From the NCBI GenBank assembly GCA_015478945.1, contig JABUQX010002903.1, positions 87,501-105,413 of the forward strand: 17,913 nucleotides of DNA, given 5' to 3'. The stretch comes from Trachelipus rathkii (Eukaryota > Arthropoda > Malacostraca > Isopoda > Trachelipodidae). Positions 9,191-17,545 of this stretch are shown piece by piece. The notes beneath the pieces are model-generated. The model saw only the letters and a list, made by a program, of their open reading frames with translations. It made no database searches and was not told the DNA's origin. The position numbers were made by a program, and so were the translations under genes. The stretch's first letter is position 1. Each line of letters opens with the position of its first letter.

Positions 9191-9374
9191 CGTGCCCCTA
9201 CAACTTTTGATGTCTTAACTTTGTTTGACCATGATATTTCAGCCTTGACCTCTGTCATATACCATGGGTCAATTTTGACCCACGCCAACTTGATGGCTTT
9301 AATGGTTCCCAATCACCGTAAGGATATCTAGTGATGTTCTATTAGTGTTCTATGAGTATTCTATGAGTGCTGGG

Positions 9375-9497
9375 TGCTAGTTGCAGAGTGCCAGGTGAGT
9401 GCCAATGAGTGCCAATGAGTGCCAAGTGATTGCAATGAGTGCCAAGGAGTGCCACATAGTGCCAAGTGAGTGCCACATAGTGCCAAGTGAGTGCCAC
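9375..9497. repeat. TGAGTGCCA minisatellite, copy B/left arm
   Basis: About ten variants of the 9-13 bp unit. The reverse complement is the GGCACTCACTT array at 17365-17545. Confidence 0.9.
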
Positions 9498-9650
9498 TTT
9501 TTCAAGCCTTTTCTAGCCTCCCTGGAACCCCGAATAGCCCTAATATGGGTGTTTACCCCTAGTGTCATATGTTATGAGGATTCGATTGGTGTATATTACA
9601 ACCTGCTAGAATGCTTCCTACCATGAGTTAGTATTTTTATAACACTTACA
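9498..9650. other. Single-copy-like part of the left arm
   Basis: Non-repetitive sequence with no coding signal. Its counterpart is about 17246-17365 in the right arm, where ATTCTAGCAGATTG and CACCAATCGATTCCTCAT can be aligned with it. Confidence 0.7.
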
Positions 9651-9654
9651 GCCT

Positions 9655-9735
9655 ACACTCTGCCATAGACACTTATACACACACACACATATACACTTAC
9701 ACTCACACGCACAGGTACACTTACACTTACACTCA
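9655..9735. repeat. CACTTACA/(CA)n minisatellite
   Basis: Short CACTTACA and CACACA units. The equivalent part of the right arm (about 17185-17245) is strongly diverged. Confidence 0.75.
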
Positions 9736-9754
9736 CACCCTCGAAGCTCAATTT

Positions 9755-9840
9755 TGTTACCATCTTTGATGACTCATCTCTGATGAAGTCATCTTTGATA
9801 ACTCATCTTTGATGCATTTTTCTTTGATGACTCATCTTTT
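9755..9840. repeat. CATCTTTGATGACT minisatellite
   Basis: Five to six variants of a roughly 15-bp unit built on the self-complementary-like CATCTTTGATGA. Related arrays lie at about 13530-13790 in the spacer and, shortened, at about 17122-17152 in the right arm. Confidence 0.85.
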
Positions 9841-9860
9841 GTCTACCTCTAGATCATAAG

Positions 9861-9918
9861 CCGCCCTCCCCGCAAAGGATGGAGGCACCGCACCGCAGGT
9901 GCGACCTGCCGCGCGAAT
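9861..9918. other. GC-rich module, outer copy (left arm)
   Basis: It contains CCCGCAAAGG, then CCGCAGGTGC and CCGCGCGAA, in a CpG-rich island within AT-rich DNA. The same three phrases in the same order bound the longer GC-rich module at 12721-12887. The right-arm equivalent (about 16995-17080) has an intermediate form. The arm interior thus lies between two related GC modules. Confidence 0.6.
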
Positions 9919-10190
9919 GAAAATATATATACTATGAGTCATTCAGTTTACTGCTTATACATTTTTATTAAAAACATTTTCGCGAACCTAAACCAAATCC
10001 CATACAGACCTATTATTTAACATATATATTTATTAACATTATTTTTAGTTTAATAATTTCTTTACCAATACTCTTTAATTTATAAAATTTTTAAAATTGT
10101 ATGTAAGAAGAAAAAGTGTGTCTGATATATAAACATTTTATTTTACTACAACTGTACGAAATTTTATTAAAAACATTAACATTACATACC
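9919..10190. other. AT-rich non-coding part of the left arm
   Basis: Non-repetitive AT-rich sequence with no coding signal, matching about 16740-16925 in the right arm with moderate divergence. ATTTTATTAAAAACATT phrases near 9965 and 10161 look like old duplications. Confidence 0.6.
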
Positions 10191-10830
10191 CTAAAGCAGT
10201 AAATCAGTAAATCAATAAAGGTGTAACCTAACACCGAGGGGGGATTAGTATGCTTTTGTTTTACTGCTTTACTGCTTTAACTCATGTTTTACTGCTTTAA
10301 CTCATGTTTTACTGCTTTAACTCATATGTTTTACTGCTTTAACTCACATATTTATTAACATTACATACCTTAAAGCAGTAAATCAGTAAATCAATAGAGG
10401 TGTTACCTAACACCTAGGGGGGATTAGTATGCTTTTGTTTTACTGCTTTACTGCTTTAACTCATGTTTTACTGCTTTAACTTTCTGCTTTACTGCTTTAA
10501 CTTTCTCTGCTTACTGTTTAACTCATATAGTAATGATGTTGTTTGAGTCTCCATGTTTCTGCACTGATTTAACTCATATGTTTTACTGCTTTAACTCACA
10601 TATTTATTAACATTACATACCTTAAAGCAGTAAATCAGTAAATCAATAGAGGTGTGACCTAACACCAGGGGGGATTAGTATGCTTTTGTTTTACTGCTTT
10701 ACTGCTTTAACTCATGTTTTACTGCTTTAACTTTCTGCTTTACTGCTTTAACTTTCTGCTTTACTGCTTTAACTTTCTGCTTTACTGTTTTAACTTTCTG
10801 CTTTACTGCTTTAACTCATATATTTATTAA
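10190..10830. repeat. TTTACTGCTTTAACTCATG array with nested hairpin units
   Basis: Three compound units start at TAAAGCAG (10192, 10371, 10623). Each has TAAAGCAGTAAATCAGTAAAT, the hairpin GGTGTNACCTAACACC (10220-10235, 10399-10414, 10651-10666), a G6 run, GATTAGTATGCTTTTG, and then a variable number of roughly 20-bp TTTACTGCTTTAACTCATG or CTTTCTGC units. The opening AAAGCAGTAAA is the reverse complement of the closing TTTACTGCTTT, so each unit can fold with the small hairpin inside a larger stem. A fourth, decayed unit is at about 11675-11775. The right-arm counterpart is 16110-16740. Confidence 0.85.
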
Positions 10831-10990
10831 CATTATGTTTTTTATTTTGTTTTAATACTTTTTATTTATTTTTATTATTATTTTTATTTATTTTTATTAT
10901 TATTTTTATTATTTTTATTATTTTTATTTTTATTATTTTTATTATACTTAGTGTTATTTACTTCATGCCTATTATTGTTATTATTATTTA
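10830..10990. repeat. (TTTTTATTA)n array
   Basis: T-rich units of TTTTTATTATTA, followed by ATACTTAGTGTTATTTACTT and a phrase ending TTATTTAGAACAC. That closing phrase is also the repeat unit of the spacer minisatellite. Its mirror in the right arm is about 15955-16110. Confidence 0.9.
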
Positions 10991-10991
10991 G

Positions 10992-11002
10992 AACACACAC
11001 AC

Positions 11003-11056
<54 letters not shown>

Positions 11057-11350
11057 TTACACTTATACACACACATTCACTATGACACTTATACACACAC
11101 ATTCACTATGACACTTACATTTTACCATAGACACTTACATTTACACTTATACACATGCGGTCACACACACACACTTACACATTCACTATGATACTTATAC
11201 ACACATTCACTATGACACTTACATTTGTCCATAGACACTTACATTTACACTTACACTCACACAGATTTACTTACACTCACACAGATTTACTTACACTCAC
11301 ACAGATTTACTTACACTCACACACAGATTTACTTACACACACAGATTTAC

Positions 11351-11398
<48 letters not shown>

Positions 11399-11430
11399 AC
11401 ACACGCACACTCACTTACACATATAACGTA
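10992..11430. repeat. (CA)n and CACTTACA minisatellites
   Basis: Pure CA at 10992-11051 is followed by CACATTCACTATGACACTTA units, a 20-bp TTACACTCACACAGATTTAC array at about 11249-11352 and a second pure CA at about 11355-11392. Threonine/histidine open frames through it are repeat-encoded. The right arm carries the complementary GT arrays at about 15565-15955, with a different copy number and an extra AAACAAAGTGTTTATTTGAT segment near 15725. Confidence 0.9.
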
Positions 11431-12040
11431 TAATTTATTAAAACATTTTATGTTTTAATTAAACACGTACATTTATATTACTCATTCAAATATAACTAAA
11501 ATTATTTCAAAGTTTCTTAAAACTTCTATAATAAATCAATCATTATCTTTGAACAAAGAATTTATTATTAACTGTTAATACTTTTTGTTTATAAATTTTA
11601 TAACTATCAAGTTTTAAAATAACTTTTACCAAAATTTTATGAAATTTTATTAAAAACATATATTTTACGTACCTTAAAGCAATAAATCAGTAAATCAGTA
11701 TGGTCAGCCCCTAGCACCCCTCTACACCAAGCTATGCCACGTTTTGTTCTATTGACTTACTGCTTTACATCATCTTTAACCATGTAATAAGTATAAAATA
11801 ACAAAATAAGTTCTTCTCTGCTAACATAACATGCATTTTATTAAAATCATTCTAAGTTTTTATTTAAAAATAACAATTATTCACTTACATTTATATTATT
11901 CACTCGATGTTAACTAAAAATATTTCAAAGTTTTTTAAATAATTCGGGTTTTCTTTATTATTATTATTATTATTATTATCTATGTACATTGACAATCCAT
12001 CACGAGAAAACACAACAACCCGCACTCCTTACAGATACGA
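11431..12040. other. AT-rich single-copy-like part of the left arm
   Basis: No coding signal. It includes a decayed TAAAGCAATAAATCAG unit (11675) and an (ATT)n run at about 11957-11979. It matches about 14975-15560 almost base for base outside simple repeats, so it is the best region for measuring arm divergence. Confidence 0.75.
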
Positions 12041-12270
12041 AACTGACCTCTCTCTGTAAAATGTGTTGAAATAACTACTTCAGGTCTAAATTTAGGATAA
12101 TCCTTTTTGTAACGCGATTTAGGCCTAATTCCAAGTCAAAATATATTTCAAACTGACCTTTTCTGTAAAATGTGGTGCAATAATTTGTTAGGCCTAAATT
12201 TAGGCCTAAATTTAGGATAAGCCTTTTGTATCCCCGGCTGATTTAAGCCTAATACAAGGTCAAAAAGGTG
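12041..12270. repeat. 110-bp dimer with TTAGGCCTAA palindromes
   Basis: AACTGACCT plus CTGTAAAATGTG begins at 12041 and again at 12151. Each half continues with TAAATTTAGGATAA, a CTTTTTG or CCTTTTG phrase, a TTTAGGCCTAA or TTTAAGCCTAA phrase and AAGGTCAAAA/AAGTCAAAA. The second half contains two adjacent palindromic TTAGGCCTAA-type motifs (12188-12210). A partial third start (ATATATTTCAAACTGA) is at about 12307. The right-arm copy is about 14735-14975. Confidence 0.8.
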
Positions 12271-12360
12271 GTATCTACAGACAAGAACCATTGCTATTAT
12301 TTTATAAATATATTTCAAACTGAAACATGTAGATCGGCAAGATCCTTTAAGCAGGTAAAA

Positions 12361-12440
12361 GGAAATGTTTTCCTTACTTGTGATTGGTCGGTAATCCTTA
12401 TCTCTATATGACCCTCGTATGTGATTGGTCGAGAATTTTA
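12361..12440 (-). promoter_or_regulatory. Promoter-like cluster: paired inverted CCAAT motifs
   Basis: GTGATTGGTCG occurs at about 12381-12391 and 12421-12431, 41 bp apart. This is CCAAT on the minus strand in identical flanks. A self-complementary GGAAATGTTTTCC (12361-12373) and a TTTATAAATATATTT stretch (about 12300-12314) lie downstream in that direction. The arrangement resembles a CCAAT/TATA promoter pointing leftward and is mirrored in the right arm pointing rightward (CCAATCAC near 14568 and 14613). No gene follows it, so function is only a possibility. Confidence 0.25.
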
Positions 12441-12720
12441 TTTTATCGTCTTCTTTGAAAATTAACTTTGTTCTTTAAACTTGTATTTGAGCAGGTGTGT
12501 GTTTTATTTTTTTAGACCCAAACTCATTTTAAAATCTTATTATTTTAGCTGTCCAGCGCTTCACGAGTCTTCTGAAGTGTATTAAAAGTGTTTTATTTTA
12601 TTTACTAAGTGTATATCATATTTATAATAATAATTTACATTGAGGAATAATTATTAATTTCCCTAGAATAGATAATAATTAATCCAGTTCATAAGCTAAA
12701 CACCAGGGCTCAGCATGAGT
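12441..12720. other. AT-rich non-coding part of the left arm
   Basis: No coding signal. It matches about 14280-14560 in the right arm (for example ATTATTAATTTC against its complement near 14335, and GCTCAGCATG against CATGCTGAGC near 14280). Confidence 0.7.
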
Positions 12721-12887
12721 CCCACCCGCAAAGGCAGCCAACCCGCACCCGCTGGTGGTGCGTCCCGCTGCGTCCCCGCCCGCCGCGTCCCCGCTCGCCG
12801 CGTACCCGCCGCCGCGCGTGCCTCCGGGTATGGCAATATTTGCGTTCTGCCTGCCGCGCGCCCGCAGGCGCAATATTCCCGCGCGAA
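12721..12887. other. GC-rich module, inner copy (left arm)
   Basis: CpG-rich with repeated CCGCC(C/G)GCCGCGT phrases and AATATT cores (GGCAATATTTGCG, GCGCAATATTCCCGCGCG). It begins CCCGCAAAGG and ends CCGCGCGAA, like a long version of 9861-9918. The open frame across it (12715-13017) is an Ala/Arg/Pro repeat running into Thr/His from (CA)n and is not a credible gene. Confidence 0.65.
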
Positions 12888-13123
12888 CTATTATTTAGAA
12901 CACGCATTCTCCCTCACACGCACACACACCCACACACACACACACACACACACACCCACACACACACACATACACACACACACACACACACGTACACACA
13001 CTCACATACACATATAACGTATAATTTATTAAAACACTTTATTTATTATTTTTATTATACTTAGGGTTATTTACTTCTCATGCCTATTGTTATTATTATT
13101 TAGAACACACATAAACACACACG

Positions 13124-13158
<35 letters not shown>

Positions 13159-13500
13159 GGTACACTTCACTTACACATATAGAGTATAATTTATTAAAAC
13201 ATTTTTTATTTTTATTTTATTATTATACTTAGTGTTATTTATTTATGCCTATTGTTATTATTATTTAGAACACACATTAATAAACACGTACCATATTATT
13301 CACACACTATACCTCTACACTCACACGCACACTCACTTATACACATATAGCGTATAATTTATTAAAACATTTTATTTTTATTTTATTATTATACTTAGTG
13401 TTATTTACTTCATGCCTATTGTTATTATTATTTAGAACACACATGCACGCACTCACACTCACACACACACACACACACACTTACACACACACATACACAC
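12888..13500. repeat. Spacer minisatellite, about 165-205 bp units with (CA)n
   Basis: The phrase TTATTTAGAACAC starts units at 12891, 13096, 13261 and 13428 (steps 205, 165 and 167). Each unit holds (CA)n of varying length, ACACATATA(A/G)(C/A)GTATAATTT, TTATTAAAACA, a T/A-rich run and TTATACTTAG(T/G)GTTATTTA plus TGCCTATTGTTATT. The same unit occurs once in each arm (left about 10930-11450). The spacer is therefore an amplification of arm sequence. Confidence 0.85.
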
Positions 13501-13529
13501 TCATACATTGGGCACCCACCCAACTGAGA

Positions 13530-13790
13530 TATTTTGATGCCCCATCTTTGATGCCTCCGCTTTTGATGCCTCAACTTTGATGTCTCAGTTTTGATGCCTC
13601 AACTTTGATGCCTCAGCTTTTGATGCCTCAACTTTGATACCTTAGCTTTTGATGCCTCAGCTTTGATACCTCAACTTTAATAAAATAACTTAGCTTTGGT
13701 ACCTCAGCTTTATTGGCTCATCTTTGATGACTCATCTTTGATGGCTTCATCTTTGATACCACCTATATTGATGATTCAGATTATAAGCAG
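13530..13790. repeat. CTTTGATGCCTCA minisatellite in the spacer
   Basis: About 15 variants of a 13-17 bp unit (CTTTGATGCCTCAA, CTTTTGATGCCTCAG), turning into CATCTTTGATGACT near 13730-13770. That last form is the unit at 9755-9840 in the left arm, linking the spacer to the arm. Confidence 0.9.
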
Positions 13791-13930
13791 TTACACTTAC
13801 CTTAGACACTTATTCTTTGTTGAGCTTATACACACATACACTATAGCTCTTATTCACACATACGCACATACACACAGGACACCCTCTACGTTCACCCATA
13901 GATAATTTTCGACACCCACCCGCCCAATAA
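13791..13930. other. Short non-coding interval in the spacer
   Basis: CACTTA- and ACACATAC-rich sequence with no gene. It includes the phrase GGGCACCCACCC-like ACACCCACCCGCCC near 13910-13922, which resembles the start of the spacer's second half near 13508. Confidence 0.5.
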
Positions 13931-13954
13931 TAATATATATATATATAAAGAGCA

Positions 13955-13998
<44 letters not shown>

Positions 13999-14026
13999 AT
14001 TATATATATATATATATATATATTAT

Positions 14027-14057
<31 letters not shown>

Positions 14058-14128
14058 TATTATAAAAAATTGCTACATATACATATATATATATATATAT
14101 ATATTATTACACATATATACATATATTT
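13931..14128. repeat. (TA)n microsatellite at the right edge of the spacer
   Basis: TA tracts with ATTATT and TACATA interruptions end directly at the GC-rich start of the right arm. The left side of the spacer has (CA)n at the equivalent place, so the spacer is not symmetrical. Confidence 0.95.
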
Positions 14129-15564
14129 CATCGCGCGGGAATATTGCGCCTGTGGGCGCACGCGGCGGGCGGGAACGTGGAAATATATCGCGCCTGCGGG
14201 CGCACGCGGCGGGCGGGTACAAGTGGCGTAAATGCGGCAGGGACGTACCAGCGCGGCTGGTTTGCCTTGCGGGTGGACCCATGCTGAGCCCCGGTGTTTT
14301 CTAGTTATGAACTAGTGAATTAATTATTATCTATTCTAGTGAAATTAATAATTATTCCTCAATGTAAGTATTTATTATAAATATGATATACACTTAGTAA
14401 AAATAAAACACTTTTAATACAAATCAGATAACTTTTGCACCGCTTAACAGCTAAAATGACTATGATTTTAAAATGAGTTTGGGTCTAAAAGATAATAAAA
14501 CACACCTGCTCAAATACAAGTTTAAAGAATAAAGTTAAAAGGCAAAAAGCTATAAAATAATTCTCGACCAATCACATACGAGGTCATATATAGATAAGTG
14601 ATTACCCCGTGACCAATCACAAGTAAGGAAAACATTTCCTTCTTACCTGCTTAAAGGATCTTACCGATCCAGCATGTTTCAGTTTGAAATATATTTATAA
14701 AAATAATAATAACAATGATTCTTGTCTATACGGGAATTACCTTTTGACCTGGTATTGCTTAAATCCGCCTGTGATACAAAAAGGCTTATCCTAAATTTGG
14801 GCCTAAATTTAGGCCTAACGTAGTTATTGCACCACATTTTACAGAAAAAGGTCAGTTTGAAATATATTGGACCTGAAATTAGGCTAAATCGCCCCGGTTG
14901 GCAAAAAAGGATTATCCTAAATTTAGACCTAAAGTAGTTATTTCAACACATTTTACAGAGAGAGAGGTCAGTTTCGTATCTGTAAGGAGTGCGTGTTGTG
15001 TTTTCTCAGATTGTCAATGTACATAGATAATAATAATAATAATAAAGAAAATCCAAATTATTTAAAAACTTTGAAATATTTTTAGTTAACATCGAGTGAA
15101 TAATATAAATGTAAGTGAATAATTGTTATTTTTAAATAAAAACTTAGAATGATTTTAATAAAATACATGTTATGTTAGCAGAGAAGAACCTATTTTGTTA
15201 TTTTATACTTATTACATGGTTAAAGATGATGTAAAGCAGTGTCGAATAGAACAAAACGGCATAGCTTGATAGAGAAGTTAGGCCAGTCCTACTGATTTAC
15301 TGACGGTTGCTTTATATACGTAAATATATGTTTAATAAAATTATGTACTCCTTAGTGTGTCATTTCAAACTTGATAGTTATAAAATTTATAAAAAAACAA
15401 AAAGTATTAACAGTTAATAATAAATTCTTTGTTCAAAGATAATGATTGATTTATTATAGAAGTTTTAAGAAACTTTGAAATAATTTTAGTTATATTTGAA
15501 TGAGTAATATAAATGTACATGTTTAATTAAAACATAAAATGTTTTAATAAATTATACGTTATAT

Positions 15565-15577
15565 GTGTAAGTGAGTG

Positions 15578-15632
<55 letters not shown>

Positions 15633-15884
15633 GGCAACTAGTGTAAGTAAATCTGTGTGTGAGTATGTAAATTTGTGTGAGTGTAAGTAATCTGTGTGAG
15701 GTGTAAGTAACTCCAGTGTGAGTAAACAAAGTGTTTATTTGATATGTTTAAACAGGGTGGGTCTATGGGCGAATGTAAGTGTGTGTGTGTGACCGCATGT
15801 GTATAAGTGTAAATGTAAGTGTCTCATGGTAAAATGTAAGTGTCACTGAATGTGTGTATGTGCCATAGTGAATGTGTGTGTATA

Positions 15885-15943
<59 letters not shown>

Positions 15944-15955
15944 GTGTATGTGTTC
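15565..15955. repeat. (GT)n and GTGTAAGTAAATCTGT minisatellites (right arm)
   Basis: Complement of 10992-11430. Pure GT runs lie at about 15600-15630 and 15891-15937. The GTAAGTAAATCTGTGTGAGT units (about 15641-15725) are more degraded than their left-arm partners. A segment around 15722-15768 has no partner on the left. Confidence 0.9.
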
Positions 15956-16109
15956 TAAATAATAATAACAATAGGCATGAAGTAAATAACCCTAAGTATA
16001 ATAAAAATAATAAAAATAATAAAAATAATAAATAAAAATAATAATAAAAATAAATAAAAAAAATAATAAAAATAAATAAAAAGTATTAAAACAAAATAAA
16101 AAACATAAT

Positions 16110-16740
16110 GTTAATAAATATATGAGTTAAAAAGCAGTAAAGCAGAAAGTTAAAACAGTAAAGCAGAAAGTTAAAGCAGTAAAGCAGAAAGTTAAAGCAT
16201 TAAAACATGAGTTAAAGCAGTAAAACATGAGTTAAAGGCAGTAAAGCAGTAAAACAAAAGCATACTAATCCCCTAGGTGTTAGGTAACACCTCTATTGAT
16301 TTACTGATTTACTGCTCTAAATTCGGTTAAGGTATGTAATGTTAATGAATATGTGAGTTAAAGCAGTAAAACATATGAGAAGCAGTAAAACATGAGTTAA
16401 AGCAGTAAAACATATGAGTTAAAGCAGTAAAGCAGAAAGTTAAAGCAGTAAAAAGCAGAAAGTTAAAGCAGAAACATGAGTCAAAGCAGTAAAGAAAACA
16501 AAAGCATACTATCCCCTTGTTGCTATAACACCTCCATTGATTTACTGATTTACTGCTTTAAGGTAAATGTTAATAAATATGAGTTAAAGCAGTAAAGTCA
16601 TATGTTAAATTGTTAAGTTTAAATCTAAGAGTAGATTTTTAATTAAAAGCTGTAAAGCAGTAAAACAAAAGCATACTAACCCCCTCTTGGTGTTAGGTTA
16701 CACCTTTTATTGATTTACTGATTTACTGCTTTGCTGGGTA
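16110..16740. repeat. AAAGCAGTAAA array with hairpin units (right arm)
   Basis: Complement of 10190-10830. Three hairpin units are recognisable: GGTGTTAGGTAACACC at 16276-16291, a mutated one near 16519-16534 (TTGCTATAACACC) and GGTGTTAGGTTACACC near 16689-16704. The last is the exact complement of the outermost left-arm hairpin, so the units pair one-to-one between arms. Confidence 0.85.
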
Positions 16741-16994
16741 TGTAATGTTAATGTTTTTAATATAAATTTTCTGAAATTGTAAAACAAATATATATATTTT
16801 ATGCACACGAGCTACTTAAACTTACATACAATTTGTAAAATTTATAAATTAAAAATATTAAGTAAAGTATTATAAAAATAACACATAAAATATATACAAA
16901 ATAATAGTCTGCGCCTATTACAGTTTTAGGTTCAAGTGAAAATGTTTTTAATAAAAATGCTTAAGCATGAAATAAAAACTGGAATGACTTATAG

Positions 16995-17080
16995 CGCCGC
17001 TGAGGATTTTTATCTCGCGGCATATTCAGCCCGTGGGTGCGGTGCCTCCATCCTTTGGTGGGAGGGGGCAGCTAAGATCT
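16995..17080. other. GC-rich module, outer copy (right arm)
   Basis: Counterpart of 9861-9918. TGCGGTGCCTCCATCCTTTG is shared with the left arm, while the inner part (CTCGCGGCATATTCAGCCCG) resembles the AATATT-containing inner module more than the left outer copy does. The open frame 16936-17118 has no recognisable domain. Confidence 0.55.
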
Positions 17081-17364
17081 ATACGCGAGTCATCGCAAGT
17101 ATGAAATCAACAATATAGGCAGCATCAAAGATGATCTTCATCAAAGATGAGCCAACACAGCATTTAACAAATTGAGCTCGAGTGGTGAGAGTGTAAAGTA
17201 CCGTATGGGCATATGGCTGCGTGCGTCATGGTTGAGTGGTGTTTGGTAAAGGTTATAAAATACTAACTCATAGTAGGAAGCATTCTAGCAGATTGTAATA
17301 TACACCAATCGATTCCTCATACACCTTATAACCTAGGGTAGACACCCACATTAGGGCTATTCAG

Positions 17365-17545
17365 TCTGTGGGAGTGGCACTCAGTTGGCACTATGGGGCA
17401 CTCACTTGGCACTATGTGGCACTCACTTGGCACTATGTGGCACCACTTGGCACTCATTGGCACTCACTTGGCACTCATTGGCAATCCTCATTGGCACTCA
17501 CTTGGCACTCACCTGGCACTCTCACCTGGCACTCATCTGGCACTC
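17365..17545. repeat. GGCACTCACTT minisatellite (right arm)
   Basis: About 14 variants of an 11-13 bp unit, the complement of the TGAGTGCCA arrays at 7886-7980 and 9375-9497. The Trp/His/Leu open frame across it is repeat-encoded. Confidence 0.9.

Larger units (their letters stand above)
7981..9497. repeat. Tandem 1.5-kb compound repeat, copy B
   Basis: It repeats copy A in the same order: the TGACCTTTT block, two half-units with GTTGCG/AAACGG/GTCAGCAA phrases near 8316 and 8520, (CA)n at 8836-8882, the 39-bp minisatellite at 9014-9190, the CACGTGCCCCTACAACTTT stretch at 9190, the AATGGTTCCCAATCACCGTA stretch near 9300, and TGAGTGCCA repeats. It differs by an extra 130 bp at 8884-9013. From about 9020 on it also forms the outer part of the left arm of the large inverted repeat. 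Confidence 0.85.
9020..12887. repeat. Left arm of a large inverted repeat (about 3.9 kb)
   Basis: Successive landmarks of this arm occur in reverse complement and reverse order at 14130-17913. Examples: CACGTGCCCCTACAA (about 9190) against 17705-17719; GCTAGAATGCTTCCTA (about 9604) against 17276-17292; AAAGGATGGAGGCACCGCA (about 9873) against 17039-17058; the 11432-11620 stretch against about 15370-15556; CGCACTCCTTACAGATACGA (about 12021) against 14972-14992; and the GC-rich 12721-12887 against 14130-14280. The AT-rich single-copy-like part differs at only a few positions over about 190 bp. The minisatellite parts differ by many unit gains and losses. The outer boundary is approximate because the matching end falls outside the window. 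Confidence 0.9.

Noticed and set aside
10190..10830. Possible CRISPR array
   Set aside because: Unit lengths vary, there are no unique spacers of regular size, the context is eukaryotic and there are no cas genes. It is a minisatellite with hairpins.
12715..13017. 100-codon plus-strand open frame starting MSPTRKGSQPAPAGG
   Set aside because: It is an Ala/Arg/Pro-rich translation of GC-rich repeats running into Thr/His from (CA)n. The same DNA has overlapping open frames on the other strand and no domain.
12888..14129. Spacer as the coding core of a long-inverted-repeat transposon
   Set aside because: It consists of (CA)n minisatellites, CTTTGATG repeats and (TA)n, with no transposase or polymerase motif in any frame.
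16936..17118. 60-codon plus-strand open frame in the right arm
   Set aside because: The matching left-arm sequence (about 9850-9960) does not keep the frame, and no domain is recognisable.
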